This document shows, piece after piece, positions 43,213-52,740 of a stretch of DNA of 64,000 nucleotides. The stretch spans positions 2,846,188 through 2,910,187 of the forward strand of contig NZ_LN831197.1 of assembly GCF_001375535.1 (NCBI RefSeq), given 5' to 3'. Position numbers and translations under genes: made by a program. The notes under the pieces were generated by a model that did no database searches, was not told where the DNA came from, and saw only the letters and a program-made list of their open reading frames with translations. Position 1 is the first letter of the stretch. Each line of letters starts with the position of its first letter. The stretch is from Bacillus niameyensis. GTDB taxonomy: Bacteria > Bacillota > Bacilli > Bacillales > Bacillaceae_C.

Positions 43213-43815
43213 TCAATCTTTTATTGCTCGCAAAATATAATACCCTTTCTTATGTGCTACAACATCAACCTGAGCAAAAAGTTCTTCCAACTTCGCTTTA
43301 GCGGAAGGCGCTCCCTGTTTTTTTTGAATAACGACCCATAACTCCCCGCCATGTCCCAAATACCGAAAGCTATTTTCAAAAATTTGATGAACAACTTTCT
43401 TACCCGCTCGAATGGGAGGGTTAGTTAAAATTGCTGCAAAATGCGATTCTTTGACATTTTCAAAACGATCACTTTCGTAGATATCAACATTACTTATATG
43501 ATTACTCTCAGCGTTGACTTTCGCAAGTTCAACTGCACGCTCGTTAATATCGATCATATGAATAAGACGGTCAGGGAACAGCTTTGCCAAGACAAGGCCA
43601 ATCGGTCCATATCCACACCCCACATCAAGCAACGGGCCACTAATAGTCATAGCTTCAAATGTTTCAATTAAAAGACGAGAACCAAAGTCAACTTCTTTTT
43701 TTGAGAAGACACCTTGATCTGTTTTAAATCGCAATTGAATACCACGCAATTCCGTATTCCAGTGCTTTGGAGCACTAGCTACTTCAGGCTGGCGTGAAAA
43801 ATAATGGTCTGTCAA
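43213..43815 (-). CDS. ybxB: RsmC-like class I SAM-dependent methyltransferase
   Basis: About 200 residues from TTG 43815 (LTDHYFSRQPEVASAPKHWN), preceded by AAGGAGG about 9 bases upstream; no ATG is better placed. The SAM motif is LLDVGCGYGPIGLVLAK-like (PLLDVGCGYGPIGLVLA). The NPP(I/F) catalytic motif reads ILTNPPIRAG, as in RsmC-type N2-guanine rRNA methyltransferases. It lies between rplL and rpoB, as in B. subtilis ybxB. The exact target base is not shown by the sequence. Confidence 0.85.
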   Translation of the reverse strand: MTDHYFSRQPEVASAPKHWNTELRGIQLRFKTDQGVFSKKEVDFGSRLLIETFEAMTISGPLLDVGCGYGPIGLVLAKLFPDRLIHMIDINERAVELAKVNAESNHISNVDIYESDRFENVKESHFAAILTNPPIRAGKKVVHQIFENSFRYLGHGGELWVVIQKKQGAPSAKAKLEELFAQVDVVAHKKGYYILRAIKD

Positions 43816-43898
43816 TTCCGTTGACCTCCTTCTAGCACCTAGCATATCTTACATTTTTAGAGAAAAGTTGAATAAAAATCGAGGAGCGAGCCTTTTTC

Positions 43899-43940
43899 TG
43901 TAAGAAGAAGTTGAAAGTTTACTAATCGCTGGACGCTAAT
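43899..43940. repeat. Half copy of the dispersed intergenic repeat
   Basis: The stretch tgtaagaagaagttgaaagt...actaatcgctggacgct matches the right part of the repeat at 52536-52676, with mutations. It lies between the rplL terminator and ybxB. Confidence 0.5.
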
Positions 43941-43963
43941 ACTAAGTCCAAAAAAGTAGCCAA

Positions 43964-43995
43964 AAAAGCCCGCCGTCTAGCTAGCGAGCTTTTTA
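43964..43995 (-). terminator. Terminator after rplL
   Basis: The minus strand reads AAAAGCTCGC, a 9-base loop, GGCGGGCTTTTTTGGC. It begins about 13 bases past the rplL stop. ybxB and rpoB downstream therefore probably use readthrough or a separate promoter. Confidence 0.75.
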
Positions 43996-44007
43996 TTTAA
44001 ACTTTTC

Positions 44008-44373
44008 TTACTTAACTTCAACAGCAGCTCCAACTTCTTCAAGTTTAGCTTTAATTTCTTCAGCTTCTTCTTTAGAAGCACCTTCTTTAACTGATTTTGG
44101 AGCATTGTCAACAAGTTCTTTCGCTTCTTTCAAGCCAAGGCCTGTGATTTCACGAACAACTTTGATAACTTTAATTTTTTGTCCGCCTGCATTAGCAAGA
44201 ACAACATCAAATTCTGTTTGTTCTGCAGCAGCTTCGCCACCAGCAGCTCCGCCAACCATTGCTACAGGAGCAGCAGCAGTTACGCCAAATTCTTCTTCGA
44301 TTGCTTTAACAAGATCGTTTAATTCAAGAACTGTCATTTCTTTGACAGCTTCAATGATTTGTTCTTTAGTCAT
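44008..44373 (-). CDS. rplL: 50S ribosomal protein L7/L12
   Basis: 121 residues from ATG 44373, [20 protein letters not shown], with GGAGG upstream. The alanine/glycine hinge and the C-terminal factor-binding domain [20 protein letters not shown] are complete. It forms the flexible stalk with L10. Confidence 0.97.
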   Translation of the reverse strand: MTKEQIIEAVKEMTVLELNDLVKAIEEEFGVTAAAPVAMVGGAAGGEAAAEQTEFDVVLANAGGQKIKVIKVVREITGLGLKEAKELVDNAPKSVKEGASKEEAEEIKAKLEEVGAAVEVK

Positions 44374-44519
44374 TATGATTTCCTCCATCATATTTATTTA
44401 TTGTTTTTTAAATTCAAGTGTTAAGTCAACACGATTCGCCGAAAAGGCTCCTCGCGTTTTCTTTATCTTAGTTGAAAACCACTGAGTTTGTACGCAATTG
44501 ACCAAAGCGATTCAGCTTT

Positions 44520-45020
44520 TTACGCACCTTGTTCTTCTTTTTGTTCAGCAACTGCTTTAGTTGCAAGAGCCAAGTTACGAATTGGAGCTTGAAGAACGCT
44601 AAGCAACATAGAAAGCAAGCCTTCTCTTGATGGAAGTTCTGCAAGAGCTTTAATTTCTTCAACAGTTGCAACATTTCCCTCAATCACACCAGCTTTAATT
44701 TCAAGCGCCTCATTCTTTTTCGCAAAATCGTTGAGGATTTTAGCAGGAGCTACTACATCATCTTTACTAAACGCAATTGCATTTGGACCAGTTAAGGCAT
44801 CATTAAGACCTGTTAGTTCAGCTGCTTCAACCGCACGGCGTGACATTGTATTTTTATATACTTTAAATTCAATACCAGCTTCGCGTAGTTGTTTACGTAG
44901 TTCTGTCACTTGCGCAACAGTAAGACCGCGATAATCTACTACTACTGTAGAAACGCTTGATGTGAATTTCTCTGTAATTTCATCAACAAGTTGTTTCTTA
45001 TTCTCAATTACTGTGCTCAT
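44520..45020 (-). CDS. rplJ: 50S ribosomal protein L10
   Basis: 166 residues from ATG 45020, [27 protein letters not shown] is 6 bases upstream. It anchors L12 dimers. The mRNA leader upstream contains a probable L10 autoregulatory element with terminator (45109-45240). Confidence 0.97.
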   Translation of the reverse strand: MSTVIENKKQLVDEITEKFTSSVSTVVVDYRGLTVAQVTELRKQLREAGIEFKVYKNTMSRRAVEAAELTGLNDALTGPNAIAFSKDDVVAPAKILNDFAKKNEALEIKAGVIEGNVATVEEIKALAELPSREGLLSMLLSVLQAPIRNLALATKAVAEQKEEQGA

Positions 45021-45108
45021 CCTTACACCTCCCGGATTCAAGCTGACATTTATACCAATTTGTTTATCGACAGGTTTCTGTACGGGGTATTTCGCTTATA
45101 AAAAGCAA

Positions 45109-45141
45109 AAGAACCTCTATATTTCAGACATAGAGGTTCTT
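45109..45141 (-). terminator. Leader terminator upstream of rplJ
   Basis: Perfect 12-bp stem aagaacctctat / atagaggttctt, followed on the minus strand by TTGCTTTTTAT. It lies 90 bases before rplJ inside the leader, so it is an attenuator rather than an operon end. Confidence 0.8.
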
Positions 45142-45240
45142 GCGTTCAATCGTAATTTAGGATTGATTATATCGCAATGACCTCGGCGGGAAATTAAGCT
45201 AATACTTATTGATTAGCACCTGCTGTCTACGGCACAAACG
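45142..45240 (-). promoter_or_regulatory. L10 leader (ribosomal autoregulatory element)
   Basis: The minus-strand leader between promoter and terminator includes AGCAGGTGCTAATCAATAAG and CCGCCGAGGTCATTGCGATA. Position and this sequence fit the Firmicutes L10 leader that binds the L10-L12 complex and feeds back on rplJ-rplL. A covariance search would settle it. Confidence 0.65.
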
Positions 45241-45265
45241 TTTATTTTATTATCAAACAGATAGT

Positions 45266-45294
45266 ATTATATTCTATTGCCATCTGCATGTCAA
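45266..45294 (-). promoter_or_regulatory. Consensus sigma-A promoter of rplJ-rplL
   Basis: Perfect TTGACA (45289-45294 complement), 17-base spacer, perfect TATAAT (45266-45271 complement). It begins 6 bases past the rplA stop, so rplJ-rplL is transcribed separately from rplK-rplA. Confidence 0.9.
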
Positions 45295-45300
45295 TGTTTC

Positions 45301-45993
45301 TTATAGAATGCCAGTTGTTTCCACTTTAACACCTGGTCCCATAGTTGAAGAAACCGTTACACTCTTCATATATTTACCTTTTGAAGAAGCAGGTTTTGCT
45401 TTAACTAAAGTTTCCAAAATCGTGTTATAGTTTTCCACTAACTTATCTTCAGCAAAAGATACTTTACCGATAGGAACGTGGATAATACCTGCTTTATCAG
45501 CACGGTACTCTACTTTACCAGCTTTAATTTCATTGATAGCTTTTTCAACATCGAATGTAACTGTTCCTGTTTTTGGATTTGGCATTAAACCTTTAGGTCC
45601 AAGTGTACGACCAAGTTTACCAACTTCACCCATCATATCAGGTGTTGCAACGACAACATCGAAATCAAGCCATCCTTGGTTAATTTTATTAATATATTCT
45701 GTATCACCGACATAATCCGCACCAGCAGCTTCTGCCTCTTTTGCCTTTTCACCTTTTGCAAATACTAGGACACGTTGAGTCTTACCAGTCCCATTAGGTA
45801 GAACAACTGCACCGCGAATTTGTTGATCCGCCTTTTTAACATCAATACCTAAACGGAATGCAACATCAACGGTTCCGTCGAATTTGGTGTAGTCAATTTT
45901 TTTAACAAGTTCAACAGCTTCTGCAATTGAGAATGCTTTTGAACGATCAATTTGATTAAAAGCTTCTGCGTATTTCTTGCCTTTTTTAGCCAA
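45301..45993 (-). CDS. rplA: 50S ribosomal protein L1
   Basis: 230 residues. It starts [20 protein letters not shown] and has [25 protein letters not shown]. It forms the mobile L1 stalk that helps release E-site tRNA. It is separated from rplK by 314 bases containing hairpins and a decayed repeat. Confidence 0.97.
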   Translation of the reverse strand: MAKKGKKYAEAFNQIDRSKAFSIAEAVELVKKIDYTKFDGTVDVAFRLGIDVKKADQQIRGAVVLPNGTGKTQRVLVFAKGEKAKEAEAAGADYVGDTEYINKINQGWLDFDVVVATPDMMGEVGKLGRTLGPKGLMPNPKTGTVTFDVEKAINEIKAGKVEYRADKAGIIHVPIGKVSFAEDKLVENYNTILETLVKAKPASSKGKYMKSVTVSSTMGPGVKVETTGIL

Positions 45994-46039
45994 TTCAATT
46001 TCCTCCTGTCATGTGGTTTTAGCGGAATGACCTCCCACG

Positions 46040-46140
46040 AAAAGAAGGGCACAAGCGATCATTTAGGGAATTCAAACTTCAGGAATCCCTCCAAGATAAA
46101 GAAAACATGATTAGCCTAACAAGGCGAACCGATGTTAACT
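46040..46140. repeat. Decayed copy of the dispersed intergenic repeat
   Basis: The pieces gaagggcacaagcg, aagataaagaaaaca, aaggcgaaccgatgttaact match the repeat at 52536-52676 in order, with the right end lost. It lies in the rplK-rplA gap (45994-46307). Confidence 0.6.
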
Positions 46141-46205
46141 AATTACTAGAGAAAACCTGTAATTTTGTAACTCACTAATATCTAGTCGAAATTACCCTTC
46201 TATCC

Positions 46206-46233
46206 TTCGGAAAAGGCGTAAACACCTTTTCCG
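46206..46233. other. Hairpin between rplK and rplA
   Basis: Arms cggaaaaggcg and caccttttccg surround a short loop. No T-run follows on the minus strand. It may be part of the rplA leader. Confidence 0.5.
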
Positions 46234-46252
46234 TTCCTAACATCCAGCAATA

Positions 46253-46280
46253 AAGGAAGGCTATATTGTATAGCCTCCCT
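46253..46280 (-). terminator. Terminator-like hairpin after rplK
   Basis: The minus strand reads AGGGAGGCTATA, CAA, TATAGCCTTCCT, then TTATTGCTGG. It begins 28 bases past the rplK stop. The T-run is short, so it may only attenuate. Confidence 0.65.
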
Positions 46281-46307
46281 GCAAATACAACTTTTTAAAG
46301 TCGAAAA

Positions 46308-46733
46308 TTAGTCTTCGATTTTAATACCCATGCTACGTGCAGTACCTTCAACCATTAACATAGCCGCTTCAACGCTAGCAGCATTCAAGTCTGGCATTTT
46401 TGTTTCAGCAATTTCACGTACTTTATCACGTTTTACAGTTGCAACTGTCTTTTTATTCGGTTCACCTGAACCAGAATCGATACCAGCTGCTTTTTTAAGT
46501 AATACTGCAGCGGGTGGAGTTTTTGTGATAAATGTAAAGGAACGATCCTCGAACACTGTGATTTCAACAGGAATTATAAGACCTGCTTGATCTTGAGTAC
46601 GAGCGTTAAATTCCTTACAAAATCCCATGATATTTACACCTGCTTGCCCGAGTGCCGGTCCAACTGGTGGAGCTGGGTTTGCTTTACCTGCAGGAATTTG
46701 TAATTTTACAAGTTTGATTACTTTTTTAGCCAC
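46308..46733 (-). CDS. rplK: 50S ribosomal protein L11
   Basis: 141 residues from GTG 46733, [20 protein letters not shown], 7 bases after AAGGAGG; the frame is open 20 codons further without support. The proline-rich N-domain [20 protein letters not shown] (thiostrepton region) and the rRNA-binding C-domain are complete. Confidence 0.96.
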   Translation of the reverse strand: MAKKVIKLVKLQIPAGKANPAPPVGPALGQAGVNIMGFCKEFNARTQDQAGLIIPVEITVFEDRSFTFITKTPPAAVLLKKAAGIDSGSGEPNKKTVATVKRDKVREIAETKMPDLNAASVEAAMLMVEGTARSMGIKIED

Positions 46734-46847
46734 GAGACGCACCTCCTTAAAGTCCGTGATGTGGTAATAGGGCTTTAATACCCTCCCACTCATCTAAATA
46801 TGCGTCGATTCAATCCATTCATTAAAGGACATACATCGACCTAAAGA

Positions 46848-46876
46848 ATATTATCACTTTTCGCAAAGGATTTCAA
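46848..46876 (-). promoter_or_regulatory. Sigma-A promoter of rplK-rplA
   Basis: TTGAAA (46871-46876 complement), 17-base spacer, TAATAT (46848-46853 complement), just past the nusG stop. About 115 bases of leader precede rplK and can form several hairpins. Confidence 0.65.
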
Positions 46877-46883
46877 GTTGTTC

Positions 46884-47420
46884 TTAACTTAATTTATCGA
46901 TTTGTGTAAAATCTAACTCAACCGGTGTTTCTCTTCCGAACATATTAACCATAACTCTCGCTTTCCCTTTAGCTTGATCAATATCTTCAATTTTCCCTGT
47001 AAAGTTCGCAAATGGACCTTCTTTTACAGTAACTGTTTCACCTGACTCAAAATGAACATCAATTACCTTCTCATCCATTCCCATGCGTTTAAGTATGAAG
47101 CCGATTTCCTCTGGCAACAATGGAGTTGGTTTTGATCCGGAACCTGATGAACCAACAAATCCAGTAACTCCAGGAGTATTACGAACGACATACCAAGAAT
47201 CATCCGTCATAATAATTTCGACTAGTACATATCCAGGAAATACCTTTTTCTTAACTACTTTCTTTTTCCCGTTTTTAATATCTGTTTCTTCATCTTCAGG
47301 GACTATAACCCGGAAAATTTTATCTTGCATGCCCATTGTTTCTACGCGTTTTTCAAGATTCGTCTTCACTTTATTCTCGTAACCGGAATAAGTATGGACG
47401 ACATACCAGTTCTTTTCCAT
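46884..47420 (-). CDS. nusG: Transcription termination/antitermination factor NusG
   Basis: 178 residues. The NGN domain starts MEKNWYVVHTYSGYENKVKT. The C-terminal KOW domain reads VTVKEGPFANFTGKIEDIDQ. It binds RNA polymerase and, in Bacillus, supports pausing. It lies after secE, with a terminator-like hairpin between them. Confidence 0.97.
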   Translation of the reverse strand: MEKNWYVVHTYSGYENKVKTNLEKRVETMGMQDKIFRVIVPEDEETDIKNGKKKVVKKKVFPGYVLVEIIMTDDSWYVVRNTPGVTGFVGSSGSGSKPTPLLPEEIGFILKRMGMDEKVIDVHFESGETVTVKEGPFANFTGKIEDIDQAKGKARVMVNMFGRETPVELDFTQIDKLS

Positions 47421-47504
47421 TTGTTAGGACGCTTGTCCTTCCCTCCCTATAAAATCTTAAGTGATTGGTTTATAGACATATCCATTTCCTTTTTACAAAT
47501 CAAA

Positions 47505-47523
47505 AAACCCGGAGACCGGGCTT
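47505..47523 (-). terminator. Short GC hairpin with T-run between secE and nusG
   Basis: The minus strand reads AAGCCCGGTCTCCGGGTTTTTTG: a 5-6 bp GC stem, a 3-base loop and six T residues. It stands about 85 bases upstream of nusG and could attenuate its transcription. Confidence 0.7.
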
Positions 47524-47597
47524 AAGTGAATTTATATATCTCTCATTATAGCATGAGAATGTTCATGTTATACAACTATTCAAGGATATAAGGAAAT

Positions 47598-47783
47598 TTA
47601 TTTTCCGATAATAAAACGCATGAAAAATGACAGGATATAATCAACTCCACCAAAAAAAAGCGCAAGTAAAACGACAGTAGCAATAACCGTAATTGTATAA
47701 TTAGTTAGTTCTTTTCGTTTCGGCCAGCTGACCTTTCTCATCTCCGAACTGACGTTACGAAAGAATTGCATTACGCTTGACAT
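47598..47783 (-). CDS. secE: Protein translocase subunit SecE
   Basis: 61 residues from ATG 47783 (MSSVMQFFRNVSSEMRKVSW), with GGAGG upstream. It has the conserved amphipathic helix VSWPKRKELTNYT and one membrane helix, the short Gram-positive form. It clamps SecY. Confidence 0.95.
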   Translation of the reverse strand: MSSVMQFFRNVSSEMRKVSWPKRKELTNYTITVIATVVLLALFFGGVDYILSFFMRFIIGK

Positions 47784-47821
47784 GATTGTACCTCCAAATA
47801 TTAGCATATATGGGAATAAAA

Positions 47822-47971
47822 CTATTTTGTCTCTCTATGAATAGTTTGGGTATTACAATTTTTGCAGAATTTTTTTAATTCGAGGCGATCTGGAACCGTC
47901 ACCATATTTTTATTAGTAGAATAGTTACGTGTTCCACATATTGTGCAGGCTAATGCGACTTTTTTCTTCAT
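47822..47971 (-). CDS. rpmG: 50S ribosomal protein L33, zinc type
   Basis: A 49-residue gene. It starts [20 protein letters not shown] and has two C-x-x-C pairs (CTIC at 9-12, CKNC at 36-39), so it is the zinc-binding form. AGGTGA precedes ATG 47971. It lies between sigH and secE, the standard place. Confidence 0.95.
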   Translation of the reverse strand: MKKKVALACTICGTRNYSTNKNMVTVPDRLELKKFCKNCNTQTIHRETK

Positions 47972-48053
47972 CGTGCATCACCTGCTTTCAAAGTTTAATA
48001 TATCTTATAAAAAATATCACGTAAGTCAGTATCTGTCAATACGGCTCGTACTT

Positions 48054-48701
48054 TCAAATGCTAAACCCCTGCAGTTCCAGATATCGTTCTAGCTTCCTTT
48101 TCACTCTTTGTAAAGCGTTATCAATTGATTTTACATGACGATCCAATTCATCTGAAATCTCCTGATACGAGCGTCCGTCTAGGTAAAGTGCTAACACCTT
48201 TCGCTCGAGATCACTTAATAATTCCATGACCTTCTCTTCAATATTACTAATCTCTTCACGATTAATTAATAGTTCCTCAGGGTCAAGCATTTTGGCCCCC
48301 GAGATAACATCCATCAGTGTGCGATCAGATTCCTCGTCGTAAATAGGCTTGTCCAAAGATACATAGGAATTAAGAGGGATATGTTTTTGGCGGGTTGCCG
48401 TTTTGATTGCAGTGATCATTTGTCGTGTAATACAAAGTTCTGCAAATGCCTTAAAGGAAGCAAGCTTGTCTTCCTTAAAATCACGGATGGCTTTATAAAG
48501 CCCAATCATGCCCTCCTGAACAATATCCTCCCGATCCGCACCAATAAGAAAATATGAACGCGCCTTAGCTCTAACAAAATTACGATACTTGTTAATAAGA
48601 TAATCGAGGGCTTCACTTTCCCCTTCTTGAATGAGCTCAATTAATTCTTCATCTTCCAGTAAATCAAAATTGATGCCGTCTAGTCTGATATTTGAGGTCA
48701 C
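48054..48701 (-). CDS. sigH: RNA polymerase sigma-H factor
   Basis: About 215 residues. Region 2 reads DYLINKYRNFVRAKARSYFL then DREDIVQEGMIGLYKAIRDF. Region 4 reads GRSYQEISDELDRHVKSIDN. Sigma-H drives early sporulation and competence genes in Bacillus. GTG 48701 is preferred, with GGTGGGG about 7 bases upstream; GTG 48713 would give 4 more residues but lacks a spaced site. Its presence supports a spore former. Confidence 0.95.
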   Translation of the reverse strand: MTSNIRLDGINFDLLEDEELIELIQEGESEALDYLINKYRNFVRAKARSYFLIGADREDIVQEGMIGLYKAIRDFKEDKLASFKAFAELCITRQMITAIKTATRQKHIPLNSYVSLDKPIYDEESDRTLMDVISGAKMLDPEELLINREEISNIEEKVMELLSDLERKVLALYLDGRSYQEISDELDRHVKSIDNALQRVKRKLERYLELQGFSI

Positions 48702-48771
48702 GCTGTTCCCCACCCTTGAAGTACATAGATAGAATTATTATACATACCAGAATTTTCAAACGTCAACCCTT

Positions 48772-49281
48772 TCATTTTTTCCCGCGACGCCATTTTTCAA
48801 AAACTGCAGCAACCTCATTGCTTAAAGGGATCTTGGAAGTTGGTACCATTTCCCTTTCCGTCTTTAATCTTCCGCTTATTTTTCGATCAATTGACTGTAC
48901 TTCTATTAATAGTTCGCGCGCGGAAATTCTAAGAGCACCTTGACCAAAGATCGCCCATTGTTCTGTATAATCAGAGGTTGCTACATAAATTTGAGTTCGA
49001 ATGTTTCCAAGCTCACGGGCTAGTTTTTCAATTCTTTCATCGGCTGTTTCTTCTGTCTTTGTATAGATTACATCTACTTTATGCTTTCGATATTTCTTTT
49101 CAATCCCTTTCACTTCGTAAGCATCAAACACAACTATTACTTTATAGCCCGTATATCCCTGATAATCCGCCATAACTTCAATAAGCCGATCCCGTGCCGC
49201 AGCAAGATCCGTTCTTTTTAATTCTATTAATTCCGGCCATGCACCGATGACATTGTAGCCGTCTACAAGTAGGATATCCAT
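48772..49281 (-). CDS. rae1: Ribosome-associated endoribonuclease Rae1 (YacP, NYN domain)
   Basis: 169 residues of the NYN/PIN-like fold. The metal-binding acidic residues lie in ILLVDGYNVIGAWPEL, VVFDAYEVKG and ETADERIEKLARELG. In B. subtilis the homologue cuts mRNA in the ribosomal A site. It lies 3 bases after rlmB. The C-end KWRRGKK is basic. Confidence 0.93.
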   Translation of the reverse strand: MDILLVDGYNVIGAWPELIELKRTDLAAARDRLIEVMADYQGYTGYKVIVVFDAYEVKGIEKKYRKHKVDVIYTKTEETADERIEKLARELGNIRTQIYVATSDYTEQWAIFGQGALRISARELLIEVQSIDRKISGRLKTEREMVPTSKIPLSNEVAAVFEKWRRGKK

Positions 49282-49284
49282 CGT

Positions 49285-50028
49285 TTAATCCTCTATTGAG
49301 TATCGCTTTCGATGAACCTCATACATCATTAAGGCAGCTGCAACAGAGGCATTAAGCGAAGTTACATGTCCAACCATAGGCAAACGAATTAGAAAATCAC
49401 ATTTTTCCCGGACAAGTCTTCCCATTCCTTTTCCTTCACTTCCAATTACAAGGGCTAGAGGCATAGAGGCGTCCATTTTTCGATAGTCTTGGCTTTCCCT
49501 TGCATCTGTACCGAATACCCAGATCCCCCGCTCCTTTAATTCATCGATTGTCATTGCGATATTAGTCACTCTCGCAACAGGTATATATTCGATAGCTCCT
49601 GTTGATAGTTTAGCAACAGTTGCTGTTAATCCAACAGATCTTCTTTTCGGGATAATAATCCCATGGACTCCGCACGCATCCGCCGTTCTTAATATCGATC
49701 CTAGATTATGAGGATCCTCTAATTCATCTAAAATGAGGAAAAATGGATCTTCTCCTTTTTCTTCGGCTCTTTTAAAGAGGTCCTCAAGTTCTGCATATTG
49801 GTATGCTGCTACTTGAGCAACGACCCCCTGATGATTTTCATTTGTAATTTGGTCAATCTTTTTTCGTGGAACGTATTGAATAAGAATATTACGTTCTTTA
49901 GCAAGCTTTACGATCGTTTGCATCGGTCCTCGTTGTGAACTTTCTGCAATCCAAATTTTATGAATATCACGCTCTGACTTTAATGTTTCAATAATGGAGT
50001 TTCTTCCTGCAATCCATTCCTGACTCAT
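49285..50028 (-). CDS. rlmB: 23S rRNA 2'-O-ribose methyltransferase, TrmH/SpoU family (RlmB-like)
   Basis: 247 residues. An N-terminal substrate-binding part ([20 protein letters not shown]) precedes the SPOUT domain with [39 protein letters not shown] and [18 protein letters not shown], the knotted SAM site. In B. subtilis it is called YacO/RlmB. It overlaps mrnC by 4 bases. Confidence 0.94.
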   Translation of the reverse strand: MSQEWIAGRNSIIETLKSERDIHKIWIAESSQRGPMQTIVKLAKERNILIQYVPRKKIDQITNENHQGVVAQVAAYQYAELEDLFKRAEEKGEDPFFLILDELEDPHNLGSILRTADACGVHGIIIPKRRSVGLTATVAKLSTGAIEYIPVARVTNIAMTIDELKERGIWVFGTDARESQDYRKMDASMPLALVIGSEGKGMGRLVREKCDFLIRLPMVGHVTSLNASVAAALMMYEVHRKRYSIED

Positions 50029-50450
50029 ACTTTGACCTCTCCTCCATCTTCGACCTTGCGTATGGCCTCATCAATAATTTCATTTAAACGCTCTAAGTCA
50101 TTAGCCAAGTAAACCCAACCAATAACGGCTTCAAAGGCGGTACTGTGACGATATGTTTGAACATCTGTATTTTTAGGAACAGTTTTTGATTTAGCATTTC
50201 TTCCACGGCGCATGACTGCCATTTCCTCGTCTGTTAAGAAACCTTCTTCGACCATTTTTCGTAAAATAGTGGATTGAGCCTTTGCGGAGACATATCGCGT
50301 AGCTTCCACATGGAGTTTATGGGGCTTTGTTTTCCCGCTTTGCAGAAGATGATGCCTGACGCGTACGTCATAAACGGCATCACCCATATAAGCTAGGGCC
50401 AAGCTATTAATTTGGCGAAAGTCTACTGTGCCTTTTTGGGGTTCTGTCAT
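50025..50450 (-). CDS. mrnC: Mini-ribonuclease III
   Basis: 141 residues from ATG 50450. A bare RNase III catalytic domain without the double-stranded-RNA-binding domain: [20 protein letters not shown] carries the signature Asp, and [10 protein letters not shown] the late Glu. It matures 23S rRNA ends in Bacillus. It starts directly at the cysS stop; GTG 50453 is an alternative start. Confidence 0.93.
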   Translation of the reverse strand: MTEPQKGTVDFRQINSLALAYMGDAVYDVRVRHHLLQSGKTKPHKLHVEATRYVSAKAQSTILRKMVEEGFLTDEEMAVMRRGRNAKSKTVPKNTDVQTYRHSTAFEAVIGWVYLANDLERLNEIIDEAIRKVEDGGEVKV

Positions 50451-50452
50451 CA

Positions 50453-51850
50453 CTAGCCCCGCCTCCATCTAGTTCCTTGGGGAGTATCTTCCAAAAGGAT
50501 ATTCCTTTCTTTCAATTGATCCCGAATTTCATCCGCCAATTGGAAATCGCGGTTTTTCCTTGCTTCTAATCGTTGCTCAATTAAGTTCTCTATTTCCTCG
50601 TCTAATAACTCCTTATCTTTCAACGGCAAACCAAGTACCGTGAAAAGTTCATCAAAAGCTTTCATGAAAGCTTCGATAACTTTAGAAGAAGTATTCTTTT
50701 CCATTAAATAATAATTAGCCTGCCTTGCCAATTCGAATAAAACAGTAATACCGTCTGCTGTATTAAAATCATCATCCATTTCTTCCTCAAATTCTGTGAT
50801 TAACCCAGCAATCTTTTGTAACCATTCTTCATCGTTCTCAGCTAAATTTGCGCTAACTCCAAGACGATATTCTAAATTTTGATAAGATGTCTTAAGTCTT
50901 TCAAGTCCAACCCCGGCATTAGTAAGCAATTCATCATTGAAATTAATAGGATTGCGATAATGAACAGATAGCATGAAAAATCGCAATATATCTGGGTCAA
51001 CTTTTTTAATAATATCATGTACTAAAACAAAATTTCCAAGAGACTTAGACATCTTTTCATTATTAATATTGATATATCCATTATGCATCCAATAACGGGC
51101 AAATGTTTTACCAGTAAGCGCCTCTGATTGAGCAATTTCATTTTCATGATGAGGGAAAGCCAAATCCTGTCCTCCCGCATGAATATCAATTGTATCACCT
51201 AAATATTTACGGGCCATCGCCGAGCATTCAATGTGCCATCCTGGTCTTCCTTTTCCCCATGGACTTTTCCATGAAATTTCTCCCTCTTTTGCTGACTTCC
51301 AAAGAGCAAAATCTAGAGCATCCTCCTTTTTCTCCCCAATCTCAATACGTGCCCCTACCTTTAAATCATCGATCGATTGATGGGATAGTTTGCCGTATCC
51401 ATTGAAATTTCGAGTCTTATAATAAACATCGCCTTCAGATTCGTATGCATAGCCTTTATCGATTAATATTGCGATAAAATCGATGATCTCCTTCATATTT
51501 TCGGTTACTCTCGGATGCACATTGGCCTTCTTGCAACCTAGTGCAGCTACATCTTCAAAATAAGCATCAATAAATCTTTCCGCTACGGTTGGAACATCCG
51601 TTTCTAACTCTTTAGCTGTTTTAATCAACTTATCATCAACATCTGTAAAATTAGAAATAAATTGGACTTCATACCCTTTATATTCTAAATAGCGACGAAC
51701 CGTATCGAATACGATTGCAGGTCTTGCGTTCCCAATATGAATATAGTTATAAACAGTTGGCCCACAAACATACATTTTTACTTTGCCTTCTTCTATTGGA
51801 ACAAAGGACTCCTTCCTTCGAGTCAATGTATTATAAATTTGAATAGTCAT
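50453..51850 (-). CDS. cysS: Cysteinyl-tRNA synthetase
   Basis: 465 residues. HIGH motif YIHIGN (about 36-41), zinc ligands in CGPTVYN and WHIECSAMA with AFPHHENE, and the KMSKS motif [10 protein letters not shown] near 265. It attaches Cys to its tRNA. It follows cysE by 22 bases, and both stand under the T-box, so expression answers to uncharged tRNA-Cys. Confidence 0.97.
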   Translation of the reverse strand: MTIQIYNTLTRRKESFVPIEEGKVKMYVCGPTVYNYIHIGNARPAIVFDTVRRYLEYKGYEVQFISNFTDVDDKLIKTAKELETDVPTVAERFIDAYFEDVAALGCKKANVHPRVTENMKEIIDFIAILIDKGYAYESEGDVYYKTRNFNGYGKLSHQSIDDLKVGARIEIGEKKEDALDFALWKSAKEGEISWKSPWGKGRPGWHIECSAMARKYLGDTIDIHAGGQDLAFPHHENEIAQSEALTGKTFARYWMHNGYININNEKMSKSLGNFVLVHDIIKKVDPDILRFFMLSVHYRNPINFNDELLTNAGVGLERLKTSYQNLEYRLGVSANLAENDEEWLQKIAGLITEFEEEMDDDFNTADGITVLFELARQANYYLMEKNTSSKVIEAFMKAFDELFTVLGLPLKDKELLDEEIENLIEQRLEARKNRDFQLADEIRDQLKERNILLEDTPQGTRWRRG

Positions 51851-51872
51851 CTCGATGACCCCTTTCGAAAAT

Positions 51873-52502
51873 CTAACTTATATTTACCTCATCACAAATC
51901 TCTTTTATCTTTTTCTCTAATTCAATAAATTTATCCAATATTGGATCCGGGAGATCACTATGATTTAAATCATGCTTTAATTTAACTCCATCCCGTATAA
52001 CTATCCGCCCAGGAATGCCGACAACTGTAGAATTGGCCGGAACATTTTTGAGAACAACTGAACCTGCCCCTACTTTGGAATTTGCTCCAATGACAATATT
52101 CCCAAGCACCTTCGCTCCTGTAGCAATGAGTGCATTATTTTCGATAGTAGGATGACGCTTCCCTTTTTCTTTTCCTGTTCCCCCAAGTGTCACCCCTTGA
52201 TAAACGATCACATCATCACCAATTTCACATGTTTCTCCAATTACTACCCCCATACCATGGTCAATGAAAAAGCGACGACCAATAACCGCACCTGGATGAA
52301 TTTCAATTCCAGTAAAAAATCGGCTAACTTGTGAAATGACCCTCGCTAGAAAATACAGTTTTCTTTTATAAAGGGCATGTGCAATTCGATGAGACCAAAT
52401 AGCATGTATTCCAGAATAGGTTAAAACAACTTCCAGTGTGCTTCGGGCAGCAGGGTCTTGATCAAAGACAGTCTTAATATCCTCTTTCATTCTCTTGAAC
52501 AT
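51873..52502 (-). CDS. cysE: Serine O-acetyltransferase
   Basis: 209 residues. An N-terminal helical part precedes a left-handed beta-helix of hexapeptide repeats ([20 protein letters not shown] through [16 protein letters not shown]). It makes O-acetylserine, the first step of cysteine synthesis. It is the first gene under the Cys T-box, but separated from it by a repeat insertion of about 140 bases. Confidence 0.96.
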   Translation of the reverse strand: MFKRMKEDIKTVFDQDPAARSTLEVVLTYSGIHAIWSHRIAHALYKRKLYFLARVISQVSRFFTGIEIHPGAVIGRRFFIDHGMGVVIGETCEIGDDVIVYQGVTLGGTGKEKGKRHPTIENNALIATGAKVLGNIVIGANSKVGAGSVVLKNVPANSTVVGIPGRIVIRDGVKLKHDLNHSDLPDPILDKFIELEKKIKEICDEVNIS

Positions 52503-52535
52503 AAGTGATGACCCCTTTCTCGAGGGTTTTATTAG

Positions 52536-52676
52536 AAAAGCACAAGCGCCTGTTCAGCGACGTACAAACTTTTTAAGCTTCTGACGAGATAAAGAAAACA
52601 CGGTGAGCCAACAGGCGAACTGATGTTGACTTATCGTAGGAAGAAGCTGAAAGTTTGCTAGGCGCTGGAGCTAGAC
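52536..52676. repeat. Dispersed intergenic repeat, best copy (about 141 bp)
   Basis: It begins aaaagcacaagcgcc and ends ggcgctggagctagac, so the ends are imperfect inverted repeats (agcgcc / ggcgct). Inside are cgacgtacaaact, aagcttctgacgagataaag and gttgacttatcgtagg. A second, truncated left end (aaaagcacaagcgcctg) follows directly at 52681. It lies between the T-box terminator and cysE. Related copies are at 247, 15358, 43899, 46040 and 58410. Confidence 0.85.
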
Positions 52677-52740
52677 AATGAAAAGCACAAGCGCCTGTTT
52701 TCTGACGTTGTTCAGATCCATAGTTGTTTTTTAACTATAA

